Source: Gammaproteobacteria bacterium
GTDB taxonomy: Bacteria > Pseudomonadota > Gammaproteobacteria > Pseudomonadales > Pseudohongiellaceae
DNA length: 46,176 bases
Direction: 5' to 3'
Assembly (NCBI GenBank): GCA_002730035.1
Contig: PBYU01000001.1
Location: forward strand, 1-46,176
Shown: piece by piece, positions 18,961-28,551 of the stretch
Position numbering within the stretch: position 1 is the stretch's first letter
How the letters are laid out: every line of letters begins with the position of its first letter
Program-made: the position numbers and the translations under genes
Notes under the pieces: model-generated
The model's input: the letters and a program-made list of their open reading frames with translations, nothing else
Databases searched by the model: none
Told to the model about the DNA's origin: nothing

Positions 18961-18980
18961 CTGGCACAACCGGGTGCCAG
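18961..18980 (-). terminator. Hairpin after dsbC, possible terminator
   Basis: CTGGCAC and GTGCCAG form a perfect 7-bp stem with a 6-nt loop, 29 bp after the dsbC stop. The following minus-strand sequence (TATCCATCTTTCC) is pyrimidine-rich but has no clean T run, so termination is not certain. Confidence 0.35.
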
Positions 18981-19008
18981 ACGGAGGGGGTCTCTGGAGA
19001 CTAGTTAC

Positions 19009-19782
19009 TTACGGAATCTGCAGCATCGCCGCAAGTTGATCGACCTCTACATAACCGGGAATGAGACGTCCATCGGGAAATATCAGCGCTGGCGTACCTG
19101 TGATTCCCAGTTCGTTTCCGAGGGCATAATGGGCGAGAACCGGTGTCTCGCATTCTGCTTCCGGCAGGTTCTGCCCGTTCTTGGCCTGGGTGAGAGACTT
19201 GTGTCGATCCTCAGAGCACCACACAGAAATCATCTTCTGGTAAGAATCCGCATTCTCGCCCCCCCGTGGATACGCCATGTAGCGCACCTCAATACCCCTT
19301 TCCAACATTGCATCCATGTCTCGATGCAGGGCTCTGCAATAGGTGCAGTCAACATCGGTGAATACGGTAAGGCTGGCCTTAATATCTACCTCGGGTGTGA
19401 AGATGATCATCTGGTCTTCGGGTATGGCCGCAATTTTTTCCAGGGTTCGAACCTGCCGGATACCGGCGCTAAGATTCATCAATCCCGAATCCGTCGTCTG
19501 GTACATATCACCGGCGAACAGATAATCGCCCGATATATCGCTGTACAACATCTCGCCTGTATTAAGCTCAACTTCGAAGATATTCGTCAGCACTGTGGGC
19601 CTTATCTCAAGGATTTGCAGCTGGTTTTGTGAAGCCACCTCGATGGCTTGCACCAGCTTGCTACGCAGCGATTCATCCTGTGCCTGGGTCGTGACTGCGA
19701 CAGCAGCCAGCAAGATAAGTGACAGGAGTGTCACAGTCCTGTAAGTTACTGATTTAATTGAATTCTTAATGAAGCTTTTCAT
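19009..19782 (-). CDS. dsbC: Periplasmic disulfide isomerase DsbC
   Basis: A 257-residue protein with a signal peptide (hydrophobic residues about 16-30, cleavage near TTQAQ). An N-terminal dimerisation domain (about 35-95) leads by a linker helix into a thioredoxin fold. Its active site is DVDCTYCRALHRDM (CTYC; DsbC proteins usually have CGYC). The cis-proline loop is ITGTPALIFPDG. A second cysteine pair (VWCSEDR and AECET) matches the structural disulfide of DsbC. It rearranges wrong disulfides in the periplasm and is kept reduced by DsbD, a version of which is encoded at 11176-14106. The position upstream of hom matches Pseudomonas. Confidence 0.93.
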   Translation of the reverse strand: MKSFIKNSIKSVTYRTVTLLSLILLAAVAVTTQAQDESLRSKLVQAIEVASQNQLQILEIRPTVLTNIFEVELNTGEMLYSDISGDYLFAGDMYQTTDSGLMNLSAGIRQVRTLEKIAAIPEDQMIIFTPEVDIKASLTVFTDVDCTYCRALHRDMDAMLERGIEVRYMAYPRGGENADSYQKMISVWCSEDRHKSLTQAKNGQNLPEAECETPVLAHYALGNELGITGTPALIFPDGRLIPGYVEVDQLAAMLQIP

Positions 19783-19931
19783 TAAAATCTCCAGTAAACC
19801 CTAGTGGAATCCCCATTGCCTGCCGGGGCCAGTCGGCACGACTATTGAGTCTAGTGCGTTTTCACACTGAAAAGAAGACCGGATTCACAGCAAAGCAATT
19901 CACTTGCCAGAACGTGACCGGTAGCAGAGGC

Positions 19932-20297
19932 TTAGCCGGGCTTTTTATCCAGCTTCTCGGAAATCCGTGCCGCCCGGCCTGTCAGCTCACGCAGGTAATA
20001 CAGCTTGGCCTGGCGAACGTCGCCGCGACGCTTCAATGTGACACTGTCCACCAGCGGACTATAAGCCTGGAACGTCCGTTCAACACCAACGCCGTGAGAG
20101 ATCTTGCGCACGGTGAAAGATGAATTCAATCCCCGGTGGCGCCTGCCAATCACCACTCCTTCGAATGCCTGTAGACGTTCACGATCGCCTTCCTTGATCT
20201 TTACCTGTACGACCACGGTGTCACCAGGACCGAATTCTGGCAACTGTTTCGCCATTTGCTCGTCTTCGATCTGCTGGATGATTTTGTTCTTGCTCAT
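19932..20297 (-). CDS. rplS: 50S ribosomal protein L19
   Basis: A 121-residue protein at the 30S-50S interface. Typical segments are [53 protein letters not shown] and [26 protein letters not shown] and ATG are adjacent (20300 and 20297); I use the ATG because GGAG is well spaced to it. It is the last gene of the rpsP-rimM-trmD-rplS operon. Slightly longer than E. coli L19 (115 residues) through its C-terminus. Confidence 0.97.
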   Translation of the reverse strand: MSKNKIIQQIEDEQMAKQLPEFGPGDTVVVQVKIKEGDRERLQAFEGVVIGRRHRGLNSSFTVRKISHGVGVERTFQAYSPLVDSVTLKRRGDVRQAKLYYLRELTGRAARISEKLDKKPG

Positions 20298-20342
20298 CAC
20301 TGTTGCTCCTGAATTTTCATCACGTCGAGGGTTCTTGCAGCC

Positions 20343-21098
20343 TCATTTACGCGCCTTGTATTCGTTCTTAAACTGATCCAGTAATTGCTGCTGTTCCTCA
20401 TTCAGGCTCAGCGCCTCTAATAGATCGGGCCGCTTCAGCCAGGTACTTCCCAGGCTTTGTTGCAATCGCCATACCCTGATGGCTTCATGGTCGCCACTCA
20501 GTAGTACATCCGGTACCTGTTGGCCATCGACACACTGTGGCCTGGTGTACTCGGGACTGTGCAGCAGTCCATTTGCAAAACTGTCCTGCTGGGCTGACTC
20601 TTCGTCGCCCAGCGCGCCGGGTTGAAAGCGAATCATGGCATCAATCAACGCCATGGCGGCTACTTCACCGCCGCTGATCACAAAATCTCCCAGCGACCAT
20701 TCTTCATCGATCTCAGATTCAATAATCCGTGCATCGATGCCTTGATAACGTCCGCACACCAGCACCATATTGGGTCGTCGTGCCAACTCGACGATATCGG
20801 CCTGGCGCAGCGTTGAACCCTGGGGTGACAAGTAAATCACCCTGGCGGTCTCCGTCTGCTGGCTAACCGCTTGCCTGGCCGAGTGTATCGACTCCAGCAA
20901 GGGCTCGGTCTTCATCAACATCCCGGGGCCACCGCCGAAGGGCTTGTCATCCACCGTGCGATGCTTATCGGGCGCAAAGTCACGGGGGTTCCAGAAATCT
21001 ACCGACACCAACCCATTGTTAACCGCCCGACCGCTAATACCGTAGTCGGTAATGGCGGCGAACATTTCTGGAAACAGGGTGACAATACCGATCTGCAT
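20343..21098 (-). CDS. trmD: tRNA (guanine37-N1)-methyltransferase
   Basis: A 251-residue SPOUT (knotted) methyltransferase that modifies G37 next to the anticodon and prevents frameshifting. It opens [58 protein letters not shown] and [19 protein letters not shown] are the family motifs, the last forming the AdoMet knot. The ATG at 21098 has GAGGTGA 5 bp upstream; a GTG three codons earlier is possible. Placed between rimM and rplS as usual. Confidence 0.97.
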   Translation of the reverse strand: MQIGIVTLFPEMFAAITDYGISGRAVNNGLVSVDFWNPRDFAPDKHRTVDDKPFGGGPGMLMKTEPLLESIHSARQAVSQQTETARVIYLSPQGSTLRQADIVELARRPNMVLVCGRYQGIDARIIESEIDEEWSLGDFVISGGEVAAMALIDAMIRFQPGALGDEESAQQDSFANGLLHSPEYTRPQCVDGQQVPDVLLSGDHEAIRVWRLQQSLGSTWLKRPDLLEALSLNEEQQQLLDQFKNEYKARK

Positions 21099-21145
21099 CA
21101 CGTTCACCTCGGCCAGGAATCTGCCAGATACTATTCTCGATCCGG

Positions 21146-21691
21146 TTATTCCAGGTAATCTGTTTCCCAGTTAACCCTTATCGTCTGCGTTTCGGTATCG
21201 ACCTTCTGGATCACCGATCCGGCGATATACGGGATCAAGCGTTCTCTCTCATCGATGCTCTGCGGAGTAGGTGTAACAACTAACACATCGTTAGCACCAG
21301 TTTCCAGAAGGCGGGCCACTATTCCAAAGTTCTCGCCCTGCTGGCTCAGCACCTGCATTCCTTGCAGCTCAAACCAGTAATAGCTGCCTTGTTCCAGAGC
21401 AGGCATTGCATTGATGTCTACAGCCAACTCCACTCCTGTGAGTTGTCGCGCCGTCTCGGGGTCATCGTAGCCCTTAATGTGGACAAGCAGACCGTTGGCC
21501 TGTTGTCTGTATTCATCTATTTCGAGTGCTTGCCAGCGATGCTCAATTTCCGCCAGCAAGTCTGCAAAGTCGAATATGTTTTCCGGTGCAGAGGTAAAAG
21601 AGTTCAGTTTGAGCCAGCCCTTTATGCCGTGTACCTTTCCCAGCTTACCCAGCACCACCTTGCTTGACTCCGTCTGCGAGCTATTAGCCAT
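21146..21691 (-). CDS. rimM: Ribosome maturation factor RimM
   Basis: A 181-residue assembly factor for the 30S head. The N-terminal barrel shows [22 protein letters not shown]. The C-terminal PRC-barrel carries [20 protein letters not shown] and [10 protein letters not shown], then [13 protein letters not shown]. The order rpsP-rimM-trmD-rplS is conserved across bacteria. It starts 34 bp after rpsP. Confidence 0.96.
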   Translation of the reverse strand: MANSSQTESSKVVLGKLGKVHGIKGWLKLNSFTSAPENIFDFADLLAEIEHRWQALEIDEYRQQANGLLVHIKGYDDPETARQLTGVELAVDINAMPALEQGSYYWFELQGMQVLSQQGENFGIVARLLETGANDVLVVTPTPQSIDERERLIPYIAGSVIQKVDTETQTIRVNWETDYLE

Positions 21692-21725
21692 AGCTTGTTC
21701 CGGCAGCCCTGTCAGGATCCGCTTA

Positions 21726-21986
21726 TCAGGCTTCGGCTGTGGCAGCCGCTGCAGCGTCCTTGGCCAGAGTGGATACGCGCACGCTCACCTGGGCTCCCTG
21801 TGATTGCCAGAAAGCCATGCGCTCAAGATCGAGCCGCAGGCGTTCTTCCTGCCCCTTGGCCAGCGGATTAAAGAATCCGATGCGCTCGATGAACCGGCTG
21901 TCACGGGCGCGCCTGCTATCAGCCACAGTGATATGGTAGAAAGGCTTTTTCTTAGCACCACCACGAGATAATCGGATCGTGACCAT
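21726..21986 (-). CDS. rpsP: 30S ribosomal protein S16
   Basis: An 86-residue protein opening [41 protein letters not shown], diagnostic for S16. The C-terminal tail is alanine-rich. It is the first gene of the rpsP-rimM-trmD-rplS operon. The 223-bp gap to ffh should hold its promoter; I could not pick a convincing -35/-10 pair there. Confidence 0.97.
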   Translation of the reverse strand: MVTIRLSRGGAKKKPFYHITVADSRRARDSRFIERIGFFNPLAKGQEERLRLDLERMAFWQSQGAQVSVRVSTLAKDAAAAATAEA

Positions 21987-22209
21987 AAATAATTCCTGTT
22001 AGAAAAATCTGCGTTGTTTAGGGGCCCGGGTGCGATCGCTACGGTTTGACCGGCGTCTTACACGACTTCTTTAGAAGGGCCCGGATAAAAAGGCGGGTAT
22101 TCTAAGTCAATTGGCGCCTATATGGAAGTGCCAAGAGGCCTAATTTAATGACCATCAGGGGCGAGTGAAAGCTAGCAATTCTGAGGCTTTACAGGGATCG
22201 GCCCACTGC

Positions 22210-23601
22210 TCAAAACCGCGGTAATTTACCACCAGGCGGCATGCCCGGCAGCCCTCCCGGCCCCTGCATACCACCCAAACCCCGCATCATGTTGGCCATA
22301 TTGCCGCCCTTCATCTTCTTCATCAGCTTCTGCATCTGCTTATGCTGTTTCAGGAGACGGTTGAGGTCCTGAATCTGGGTGCCAGATCCCTGAGTGATGC
22401 GGCGCTTGCGAGAGCCGTTGAGCAGGTTTGGATTGACGCGTTCCCGCATGGTCATGGAATTAATGATGGCCTCCATGCACCGAAACTGAGAATCGTCTAC
22501 CTTATTCGCGGCGTGCGCTGGCAAGGCGCCCATACCTGGCATCTTGTCCATGATGTTGGCGACACCACCCATGTTGTGCATCTGTTTAAGCTGTTCCTTG
22601 AAATCTTCCAGGTCGAATCCCTTGCCCTTCTTGATCTTACGAGCCAGCCGGTCAGCTTTACCCTTGTCGACCTTTTTCTCGGCCTCTTCAATCAGGGATA
22701 GCACATCACCCATGCCAAGAATTCGGGATGCTATTCGATCCGGATAGAACGGCTCCAGGGCATCGACCTTCTCACCCATGCCAATAAACTTGATCGGCTT
22801 GCCGGTAATATGCCGCACCGAGAGCGCGGCGCCACCGCGGGCATCGCCGTCCGCCTTGCTCAGGATGACACCGGTCAGCGGCAGGGCATCGTTGAAGGCC
22901 CTGGCAATATTGGCCGCGTCCTGACCGGTCATGGCGTCCACCACGAACAGGGTTTCGACCGGATTAAGCTGACTATGCAGCTGGCTGATCTCGCCCATCA
23001 TCTGCTCGTCGATGGCGAGGCGTCCGGCGGTGTCGACTATTAACACATCGACAAATTTTTTCTGGGCCTCACGTAGCGCCGCCGCTGCAATATTCTGTGG
23101 AGACTGGCTGGCATCACTGGCGAAGCATTCCACCCCCACTTCATCCGCCAGGGTCATTAGCTGTTGAATTGCGGCTGGACGATAAACGTCGGCACTGACC
23201 ACCATGACTTTCTTCTGCCGGTCTTGCTTCAGCCAATGGGCGAGTTTGGCGACAGTGGTCGTCTTACCTGCTCCCTGAAGGCCCGCCATCAGGACTATTG
23301 CCGGCGGTGTTGTCTTCAGATTGAGCTCGGCATTTGCCGAACCCATCAGTGATTCCAGTTCGGCCTGCACAATTTTGATGAACGCCTGGCCGGGCGACAG
23401 GCTCTTGGAGACTTCCTGACCCACTGCACGCAGACTGACCCGGTCGATAAAATCTTTAACAACCGGAAGGGCAACATCGGCTTCCAGCAAGGCGCGACGT
23501 ACTTCACGCAAGGCATCCTGGATGTTGTTCTCGGTCAGCGTAGCCTTACCGGTGAGTTTACGGAAGGTGCCGGAGAGCCGTTCTGTTAAGTTGTCAAACA
23601 C
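22210..23601 (-). CDS. ffh: Signal recognition particle protein Ffh
   Basis: A 463-residue GTPase that binds 4.5S RNA and signal sequences and delivers ribosomes to FtsY. The N domain opens MFDNLTERLSGTFRKLTGK. The G domain has GLQGAGKTTTVAKLA, VVSADVYRPAAIQQL, VDTAGRLAIDEQMM and LSKADGDARGGAALS. The M domain is methionine-rich (QLKQMHNMGG; KQMQKLMKKMKGGNMANMM) with a GGMQGPGGLPGMPPGG tail. It is transcribed separately from rpsP by its spacing. Confidence 0.98.
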   Translation of the reverse strand: MFDNLTERLSGTFRKLTGKATLTENNIQDALREVRRALLEADVALPVVKDFIDRVSLRAVGQEVSKSLSPGQAFIKIVQAELESLMGSANAELNLKTTPPAIVLMAGLQGAGKTTTVAKLAHWLKQDRQKKVMVVSADVYRPAAIQQLMTLADEVGVECFASDASQSPQNIAAAALREAQKKFVDVLIVDTAGRLAIDEQMMGEISQLHSQLNPVETLFVVDAMTGQDAANIARAFNDALPLTGVILSKADGDARGGAALSVRHITGKPIKFIGMGEKVDALEPFYPDRIASRILGMGDVLSLIEEAEKKVDKGKADRLARKIKKGKGFDLEDFKEQLKQMHNMGGVANIMDKMPGMGALPAHAANKVDDSQFRCMEAIINSMTMRERVNPNLLNGSRKRRITQGSGTQIQDLNRLLKQHKQMQKLMKKMKGGNMANMMRGLGGMQGPGGLPGMPPGGKLPRF

Positions 23602-23648
23602 TGTTAAATATCACCTGCTTGCTGGTAGTTGGTTTCAGTGAGCGGCGG

Positions 23649-23654
23649 ATTATA
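23649..23654 (-). promoter_or_regulatory. Candidate -10 element of ffh promoter
   Basis: A perfect TATAAT on the minus strand 48 bp upstream of the ffh ATG; the -35 region is weak. Confidence 0.4.
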
Positions 23655-23809
23655 GCTAATTCGCCTCGTCTGAACTATTAACCATTTATGCGCCCTGCTG
23701 CCTCCTTTCCCTGGGCATTCCCCCGCGTGGGCTACTGGATTAAAAAAGAACTTCAACCCCCACCCAGTATGTGCGACACTTTCCAGCCAATCAGTACAAC
23801 ACTTTTCCG

Positions 23810-24607
23810 ATGCAAGTCACCGTAATCTCTGGGCTATTTGCCGTTCTCTTCTACCTGATGGGTGCCGTCTTTCAGGGTGTAAATTTTACCAGTAATAAAG
23901 ACACCCGCACGGCGGTATTTACTTTCGGTGCCATGGCCGTAATCGCGCATGCCATCAGTGCCTTCGGCGTCATTCGTACAACTTCCGGTTATCATTTCGG
24001 CATCTTCGAGATCAGCACACTGATCGCCGTGTCTATATCTCTGCTGGTCATAATCAGCGCCTTGCGCAAACCACTGGAAAATCTGTTCCTCGGTCTATTC
24101 CCGTTGGCCATTCTCTCTATCCTGACATCCCTCGCCTTCAGCAGTAACTATCCGCCTACCGACATGAGTCCGGGATTGGCGAGCCATGTCCTGATATCGA
24201 TACTTGCCTACAGCTTCATTACCATCGCTGCGTTGCAGTCAGTATTTCTGGCCTACCAGAATTACCATCTGAAGCATGCTCATGTCGGTGGCCTGATCAG
24301 CAAATTTCCACCCCTGCAGGATATGGAAGCATTTCTGTTTGAGTTGCTGTGGGTGGGTCAGGGTTTACTGAGTCTGGGTATCGTCGCAGGACTATTATTC
24401 ATCGATGATATCTGGGGAATCGACGGCATCATTCACAAGACAGTCTTCTCACTGTTGGCGTGGATCGTGTTCGCGGTGCTGCTGTGGGGGCGCCATCAAC
24501 TGGGATGGCGTGGTGTAACGGCAATACGCGGCACTCTGACAGGATTTTCACTGCTAATCGTCGGCTACTATGGGTCTAAATTAGCACTGGAATACATCTT
24601 CAGCTAA
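23810..24607 (+). CDS. CcsA/YpjD-like cytochrome c assembly-family membrane protein
   Basis: A protein of 265 residues with about eight membrane segments, matching E. coli YpjD in length and layout (inner-membrane protein of the cytochrome c assembly superfamily). I prefer the ATG at 23810 (MQVTVISGLFAVLFYLMG), because the first helix starts there; a GTG at 23771 would add 13 polar residues. The family Trp-rich haem motif is not obvious, so haem handling is doubtful. It is divergent from ffh and 23 bp upstream of a CorB/YfjD-like gene, a pairing also known in E. coli and Pseudomonas near ffh. Confidence 0.85.
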   Translation: MQVTVISGLFAVLFYLMGAVFQGVNFTSNKDTRTAVFTFGAMAVIAHAISAFGVIRTTSGYHFGIFEISTLIAVSISLLVIISALRKPLENLFLGLFPLAILSILTSLAFSSNYPPTDMSPGLASHVLISILAYSFITIAALQSVFLAYQNYHLKHAHVGGLISKFPPLQDMEAFLFELLWVGQGLLSLGIVAGLLFIDDIWGIDGIIHKTVFSLLAWIVFAVLLWGRHQLGWRGVTAIRGTLTGFSLLIVGYYGSKLALEYIFS

Positions 24608-24630
24608 ACAATTGGAAACTTAGTTAATAA

Positions 24631-25926
24631 ATGGACACTGACAGTTCATCGCTAACGATACTCTTGTTGTACTTCGTATTGCTCATATGCGCTTCCGCCT
24701 ATTTCTCAAGCTCGGAAACCGCCATGATGAGCCTGAATCGTTATCGACTCAAACACCTGAAGCGCAATAAACATCCAGGTGCAACTCGTGCCAGTAAGCT
24801 TCTTGAAAGCCCCGATAAGTTGATCGGCATTATTCTGATTGGTAATAACTTCACCATTTTCCTGGCGGCGTCGATCGCAACATCTATATCCATTATGTTA
24901 CTGGGAGAACCGGCACCTTTAACTACGGCCATCATTCTTACCCTGATCGTGTTGATCTTTGCCGAAGTAACGCCCAAGACCATCGCGGCGCTGTACCCGG
25001 AAAAGATAGCCTACCCATCCAGTTTATTGCTCGCGGTGCTGTTGAAAATACTCTACCCGGCGGTGTGGATGGTTAATTTTGTTTCCAATGCTCTGGTTCG
25101 ACTCATTGGATTTAGGCCAGAGACTGACGACAGCCATCAGCAGTTGAGTCCCGACGAACTACGCACGGTCGTGCATGAATCCGGTGCCCGCATTCCGCAG
25201 CGCAGGCAAGGTATGTTGTTGAACATTCTGGACCTGGAAAAAGTGACGGTGAATGACATTCTGGTACCCCGTAATGATGTGTTGGGCATCGATATCGGGG
25301 ATGATCTGGACGAGATTCTCGATCAGATAGCCAGCAGTCAGCACACTCGAATGCCAGTATTCAAGCAGGACATCGACAGCATCATCGGCATTCTGCATCT
25401 GCGTAGTAGCGGCCGACTGATCCGAGTGGAAAACCTGAACAAAGCCGCCCTATTGCAGGAAACGACAGAACCCTACTTCATTCCAGAGAGCACCCCACTG
25501 CACACACAGCTGTTTAATTTTCAGCAGAAAAAGCTACGCATGGCTGTAGTGGTCGATGAGTATGGCGCCGTGAAGGGCATCGTCACCCTGGAGGACATAC
25601 TCGAGGAGATTGTCGGTGAATTCACCACCGACATGGCAGCCAGCAGCAAGGACATTATAGAGCAGAGCGATGGCAGTTTTCTGATCGACGGGGGCGCCAG
25701 CATTCGGGAGATTAATCGAGCGCTCTCCTGGGACCTGGACGGCAGTGGAGCCAAGACCTTGAACGGGCTGTTAATGGATATTCTACAATCCATACCAGAC
25801 TCTTCAGTAGGAATTGAGCTAAACGGATACTACGCCGAGATAGTGCAGGTGAAGGAAAATGTCATCCGCACAGTAAAGATGCGTGAATCAGAATCCAGTG
25901 TAATCACCATAGACGATGAAGATTAG
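24631..25926 (+). CDS. CNNM/CorB (YfjD)-family membrane protein with CBS domains
   Basis: A 431-residue protein. The N-terminal CNNM (DUF21) domain has about four membrane segments (residues 8-30, 65-90, 95-115, 130-150) and the family SSSETAMMSLNRYRL and EVTPKTIAALYP motifs. Two CBS domains (about 205-330) include VNDILVPRNDVLGID and VVDEYGAVKGIVTLEDILEEIVGEF. A C-terminal CorC/HlyC domain follows (FLIDGGASIREINRAL). Family members take part in Mg2+/Co2+ export or resistance. Its stop overlaps the convergent PPTase gene by 4 bp. It is probably co-transcribed with the YpjD-like gene upstream. Confidence 0.92.
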   Translation: MDTDSSSLTILLLYFVLLICASAYFSSSETAMMSLNRYRLKHLKRNKHPGATRASKLLESPDKLIGIILIGNNFTIFLAASIATSISIMLLGEPAPLTTAIILTLIVLIFAEVTPKTIAALYPEKIAYPSSLLLAVLLKILYPAVWMVNFVSNALVRLIGFRPETDDSHQQLSPDELRTVVHESGARIPQRRQGMLLNILDLEKVTVNDILVPRNDVLGIDIGDDLDEILDQIASSQHTRMPVFKQDIDSIIGILHLRSSGRLIRVENLNKAALLQETTEPYFIPESTPLHTQLFNFQQKKLRMAVVVDEYGAVKGIVTLEDILEEIVGEFTTDMAASSKDIIEQSDGSFLIDGGASIREINRALSWDLDGSGAKTLNGLLMDILQSIPDSSVGIELNGYYAEIVQVKENVIRTVKMRESESSVITIDDED

Positions 25927-26690
25927 TAACGCAGAATAACTGTCTTTACAGATTCAAACTTCTGTAATCCCTTCAACTCCCATGATTGCAGCTGATCGAT
26001 TTCACGCTGCTCACACTTTACTGCCACGGACACAGCAAACGGAGCATTCAGTTGCAGTTGCCAGAACTGCCATGGCTCGGGAGCATCATCTCGTTCCCTG
26101 GCGAACGAGATTGTGATGCGACTGTCCGCAACGAATCCGAAGCTGAATTGACGCAGGGGAATTGCCAGCCCCAATCCACAGGCTTTTATATAGGCCTCCT
26201 TCAAGGTCCACAGGTCGTAGAAGCGCGTCAACTGGCTGGCATGTGGCAGTGCTTCGAGGTCATTCACCTCAGTCGGCGAAAAGTATCGATCGGCGATCTG
26301 CAGGACACGTCTGGATTTATTGCTGCACTCGATATCGACACCAATAGCCTCGTGCCTGCTTATCGCCAGCACCAGGCGGTCAGCGGAGTGGGATAGATTG
26401 AAGAAGAGCGGTTGGCTACGCTGGCCAGGATCGATGGACGGCTTACCGTAGGGATTCTCGACAAACCACCACTGCTGCGGTGCGACTTCTGCATATTGAG
26501 TCAGCACAGACCGCATCATCATGCGTCCAAGCAGAAATTGCTTGCGGTGTCTGTCGAAGTAATAGCGGTGATACCGTTTGAGTTCGGCCGGCGTTAACCA
26601 ATCCAGACAATGTGCTGCCAGTTCGGCCGCGTCGAAATCCGCTTGCTGGACATGCCACAGATGTATCTGGGAGTCATCGAGCTGCAGCAT
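25923..26690 (-). CDS. 4'-phosphopantetheinyl transferase (Sfp type)
   Basis: Transfers phosphopantetheine from CoA to a serine of carrier proteins. Sfp/AcpT-type motifs are present: the substrate-side FFNLSHSADRLVLAIS, the magnesium-binding GVDIE (near residue 125 from the chosen start) and WTLKEAYIKACGLGL, whose glutamate and lysine complete the active site. The start at 26690 (MLQLDDSQIHLWHV) gives 255 residues; the frame runs 9 codons further into the upstream gene. Either start overlaps the metallophosphoesterase gene, so translation is coupled. No NRPS/PKS or fatty-acid carrier gene is in the window, so its partner lies elsewhere. Confidence 0.92.
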   Translation of the reverse strand: MLQLDDSQIHLWHVQQADFDAAELAAHCLDWLTPAELKRYHRYYFDRHRKQFLLGRMMMRSVLTQYAEVAPQQWWFVENPYGKPSIDPGQRSQPLFFNLSHSADRLVLAISRHEAIGVDIECSNKSRRVLQIADRYFSPTEVNDLEALPHASQLTRFYDLWTLKEAYIKACGLGLAIPLRQFSFGFVADSRITISFARERDDAPEPWQFWQLQLNAPFAVSVAVKCEQREIDQLQSWELKGLQKFESVKTVILRY

Positions 26691-27462
26691 ATTCGAGCTC
26701 CGCGACTTCCCAGACACAGACTAATTGTCTGCGCGCTATGTGATTCTCACTGGGATAGGCCAATGCGTTGTTTACAAAGCGAATATTGTCCAGCTCGATA
26801 GACTGATTAACGTGGCTGTGCCCATACACGTGAATGTCTGGATTGAGCTTCCTCACCTGTTCCCCCAGGGCGTCACTTCCGAGTATGGGATAGATTCTTC
26901 TACACTGAACAGGAATTCTCGTCGGCATGACATCTATACCAGGTAAAAAGTGCGAAAAGCTGATCACGATTGTATTGCTGGTCGATAGCAGTGACTCATT
27001 TTTGTTGAGGAAGAAGTCGTTCAAGGCAGCTGCGTTATCGAGATGCACCGGCCATTGACAGGATCTGAAATCTCGCCAGGCCCGTCGTAAATGCCGGTCG
27101 GGCTCGCCGAAGGAAAAATCATACCAGCCCAGCAAGGGAACGATGCTTAATTCGCCATAGTGGTGAACATCTCTCAAGATTCCCAACTCTTTACACAGCG
27201 CTTCTATGGTATGAAATTTTTCCAACGAACAATCCAGTTCGTCTTCATCGATCCACAAGTCGTGATTTCCCGGCACAAAGAATACATCCATGAATTTTGA
27301 GCGCAGGGACTCGAATACCTGACGCAGAGCATCCAGCTGGTGAGAAACGTCCCCTGCCAGGATTAACACATCGCCCTGGTGACTGGTCTCGCCCAGAGAC
27401 TGGATCCACTCCAGGTTTTCAGGATAATCCACGTGCAGGTCTGATACAGCATAAACTCTCAT
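26674..27462 (-). CDS. Calcineurin-like metallophosphoesterase
   Basis: A 262-residue protein with the two-metal phosphoesterase motifs in order: DLHVDYPEN (D-x-H), ILAGDVSH (GD), FVPGNHDLWID (GNHD), FSHFLPG and VYGHSHVNQS (GHxH). Substrate cannot be read from the sequence; relatives act on nucleotides or phosphoproteins. It overlaps the downstream PPTase gene by about 17 bp and follows oxyR by 13 bp, so oxyR-phosphoesterase-PPTase may be one transcript. The link between these three is not understood. Confidence 0.9.
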   Translation of the reverse strand: MRVYAVSDLHVDYPENLEWIQSLGETSHQGDVLILAGDVSHQLDALRQVFESLRSKFMDVFFVPGNHDLWIDEDELDCSLEKFHTIEALCKELGILRDVHHYGELSIVPLLGWYDFSFGEPDRHLRRAWRDFRSCQWPVHLDNAAALNDFFLNKNESLLSTSNTIVISFSHFLPGIDVMPTRIPVQCRRIYPILGSDALGEQVRKLNPDIHVYGHSHVNQSIELDNIRFVNNALAYPSENHIARRQLVCVWEVAELEYAAAR

Positions 27463-27475
27463 AGCTATGGTCCGG

Positions 27476-28390
27476 CTATCTGACTATGGGAATCGTTCCG
27501 GGCGTGTTGTCACGAATAAAGTCGGCAAGCAGCAGGTACTCCCCCCGTCGCGGATCGGATTTGCGCCAGGCAAGCCCAATCTCGCGCGATACATTCTCAT
27601 TACTAAAATGTTTGAGTTGTAAATGTGTATCGCCCAACACGTCTGCTTCGGTAGAGATCGCCGGTAGCAGAGTCACACCCAGGCCGTTGGCGACCATCTG
27701 TACCAGGGTATGCAGGCTGGTACCCTGGTAGACCAGATCCCTATCGGCACTCTCAAGCTTGCAGGCTTCCAGGGCGTGATCCCTGAGGCAATGCCCTTCT
27801 TCCAATAACAGCAGACTCTCTCCCCGCAGTTGTTGCTGCCTGACCTGTTTGGATTTTTCAAGCGGGTGCCCGGGCGGCAGGCACAACAGAAATTCATCCC
27901 GTAGCAGGCTCAGAGTCTCCATCCCTGGCAAGGCATAGGGGAATGCCAGGATGATTAAATCCAGCTGACCCTGCTGTAGCTGTTGAGCCAGTTGCGCACT
28001 TAAATCTTCCTTCAGATACAGTTTCAGTTGCGGGTAACTGTTTCGCAATTCCGCCAGTAGACGTGGCAGCAAGAACGGGCCTATGGTCGGAATCACTCCA
28101 AGGCGAATCTCGCCGGCCAGCGCCTCATCGTGAGACCTGGCCAGGCTTGTGAAGTCTTGCACGCCTCCCAGCACCAGGCGCGCCTGGTGCAAAAGCCGTT
28201 CACCCAGTGGAGTGATCAGAACTGACTTCTTGGTGCGCTCGAAAATGATAACGCCCAATTGGGACTCCAGGTCCTGAATGGCTGCACTGAGCGTAGATTG
28301 GGTGACATGGCAGGCCTGGGCCGCCTTGCTGAAGTGTTTGTGCTCGGCGACTGCACAGATATATCGAAGTTGCTTGATGGAAGGGGCCAT
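27476..28390 (-). CDS. oxyR: OxyR-type LysR regulator of peroxide response
   Basis: A 304-residue LysR-family activator. The N-terminal winged helix (residues 5-65) shows LRYICAVAEHKHFSKAAQACHVTQSTLS. The peroxide-sensing pair is present as EEGHCLRDHALEAC (cysteines near residues 200 and 209), matching E. coli OxyR C199/C208 spacing. This separates it from generic LysR proteins. It is divergent from rubrerythrin (28552), and a LysR-like inverted repeat lies in the shared 161-bp region, so it probably controls both directions. Confidence 0.92.
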   Translation of the reverse strand: MAPSIKQLRYICAVAEHKHFSKAAQACHVTQSTLSAAIQDLESQLGVIIFERTKKSVLITPLGERLLHQARLVLGGVQDFTSLARSHDEALAGEIRLGVIPTIGPFLLPRLLAELRNSYPQLKLYLKEDLSAQLAQQLQQGQLDLIILAFPYALPGMETLSLLRDEFLLCLPPGHPLEKSKQVRQQQLRGESLLLLEEGHCLRDHALEACKLESADRDLVYQGTSLHTLVQMVANGLGVTLLPAISTEADVLGDTHLQLKHFSNENVSREIGLAWRKSDPRRGEYLLLADFIRDNTPGTIPIVR

Positions 28391-28405
28391 GGGCGCCAGA
28401 TACTA

Positions 28406-28420
28406 ATCGATAAAACCGAT
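28406..28420. promoter_or_regulatory. OxyR-like operator in oxyR-rubrerythrin intergenic region
   Basis: ATCG-N7-CGAT has exactly the half-site spacing of the OxyR motif ATAG-N7-CTAT, extended by one base each side (AATCG/CGATT). It lies 16 bp upstream of the oxyR ATG, a position suited to autorepression, and about 130 bp before rubrerythrin. A second looser symmetry, TTGG-N12-CCAA, lies at 28441-28460. Confidence 0.45.
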
Positions 28421-28551
28421 TAAGACATTAAAAAAATCAATTGGTTTTTATGAGTTCCAACCGCTACAGTGCCATCATCAAGTCCCGTCACAGCACTGAC
28501 TTGTACAGCTTACTGTAGCGCTCAATTTTAGTTATCGACAGGAGAAACAAC

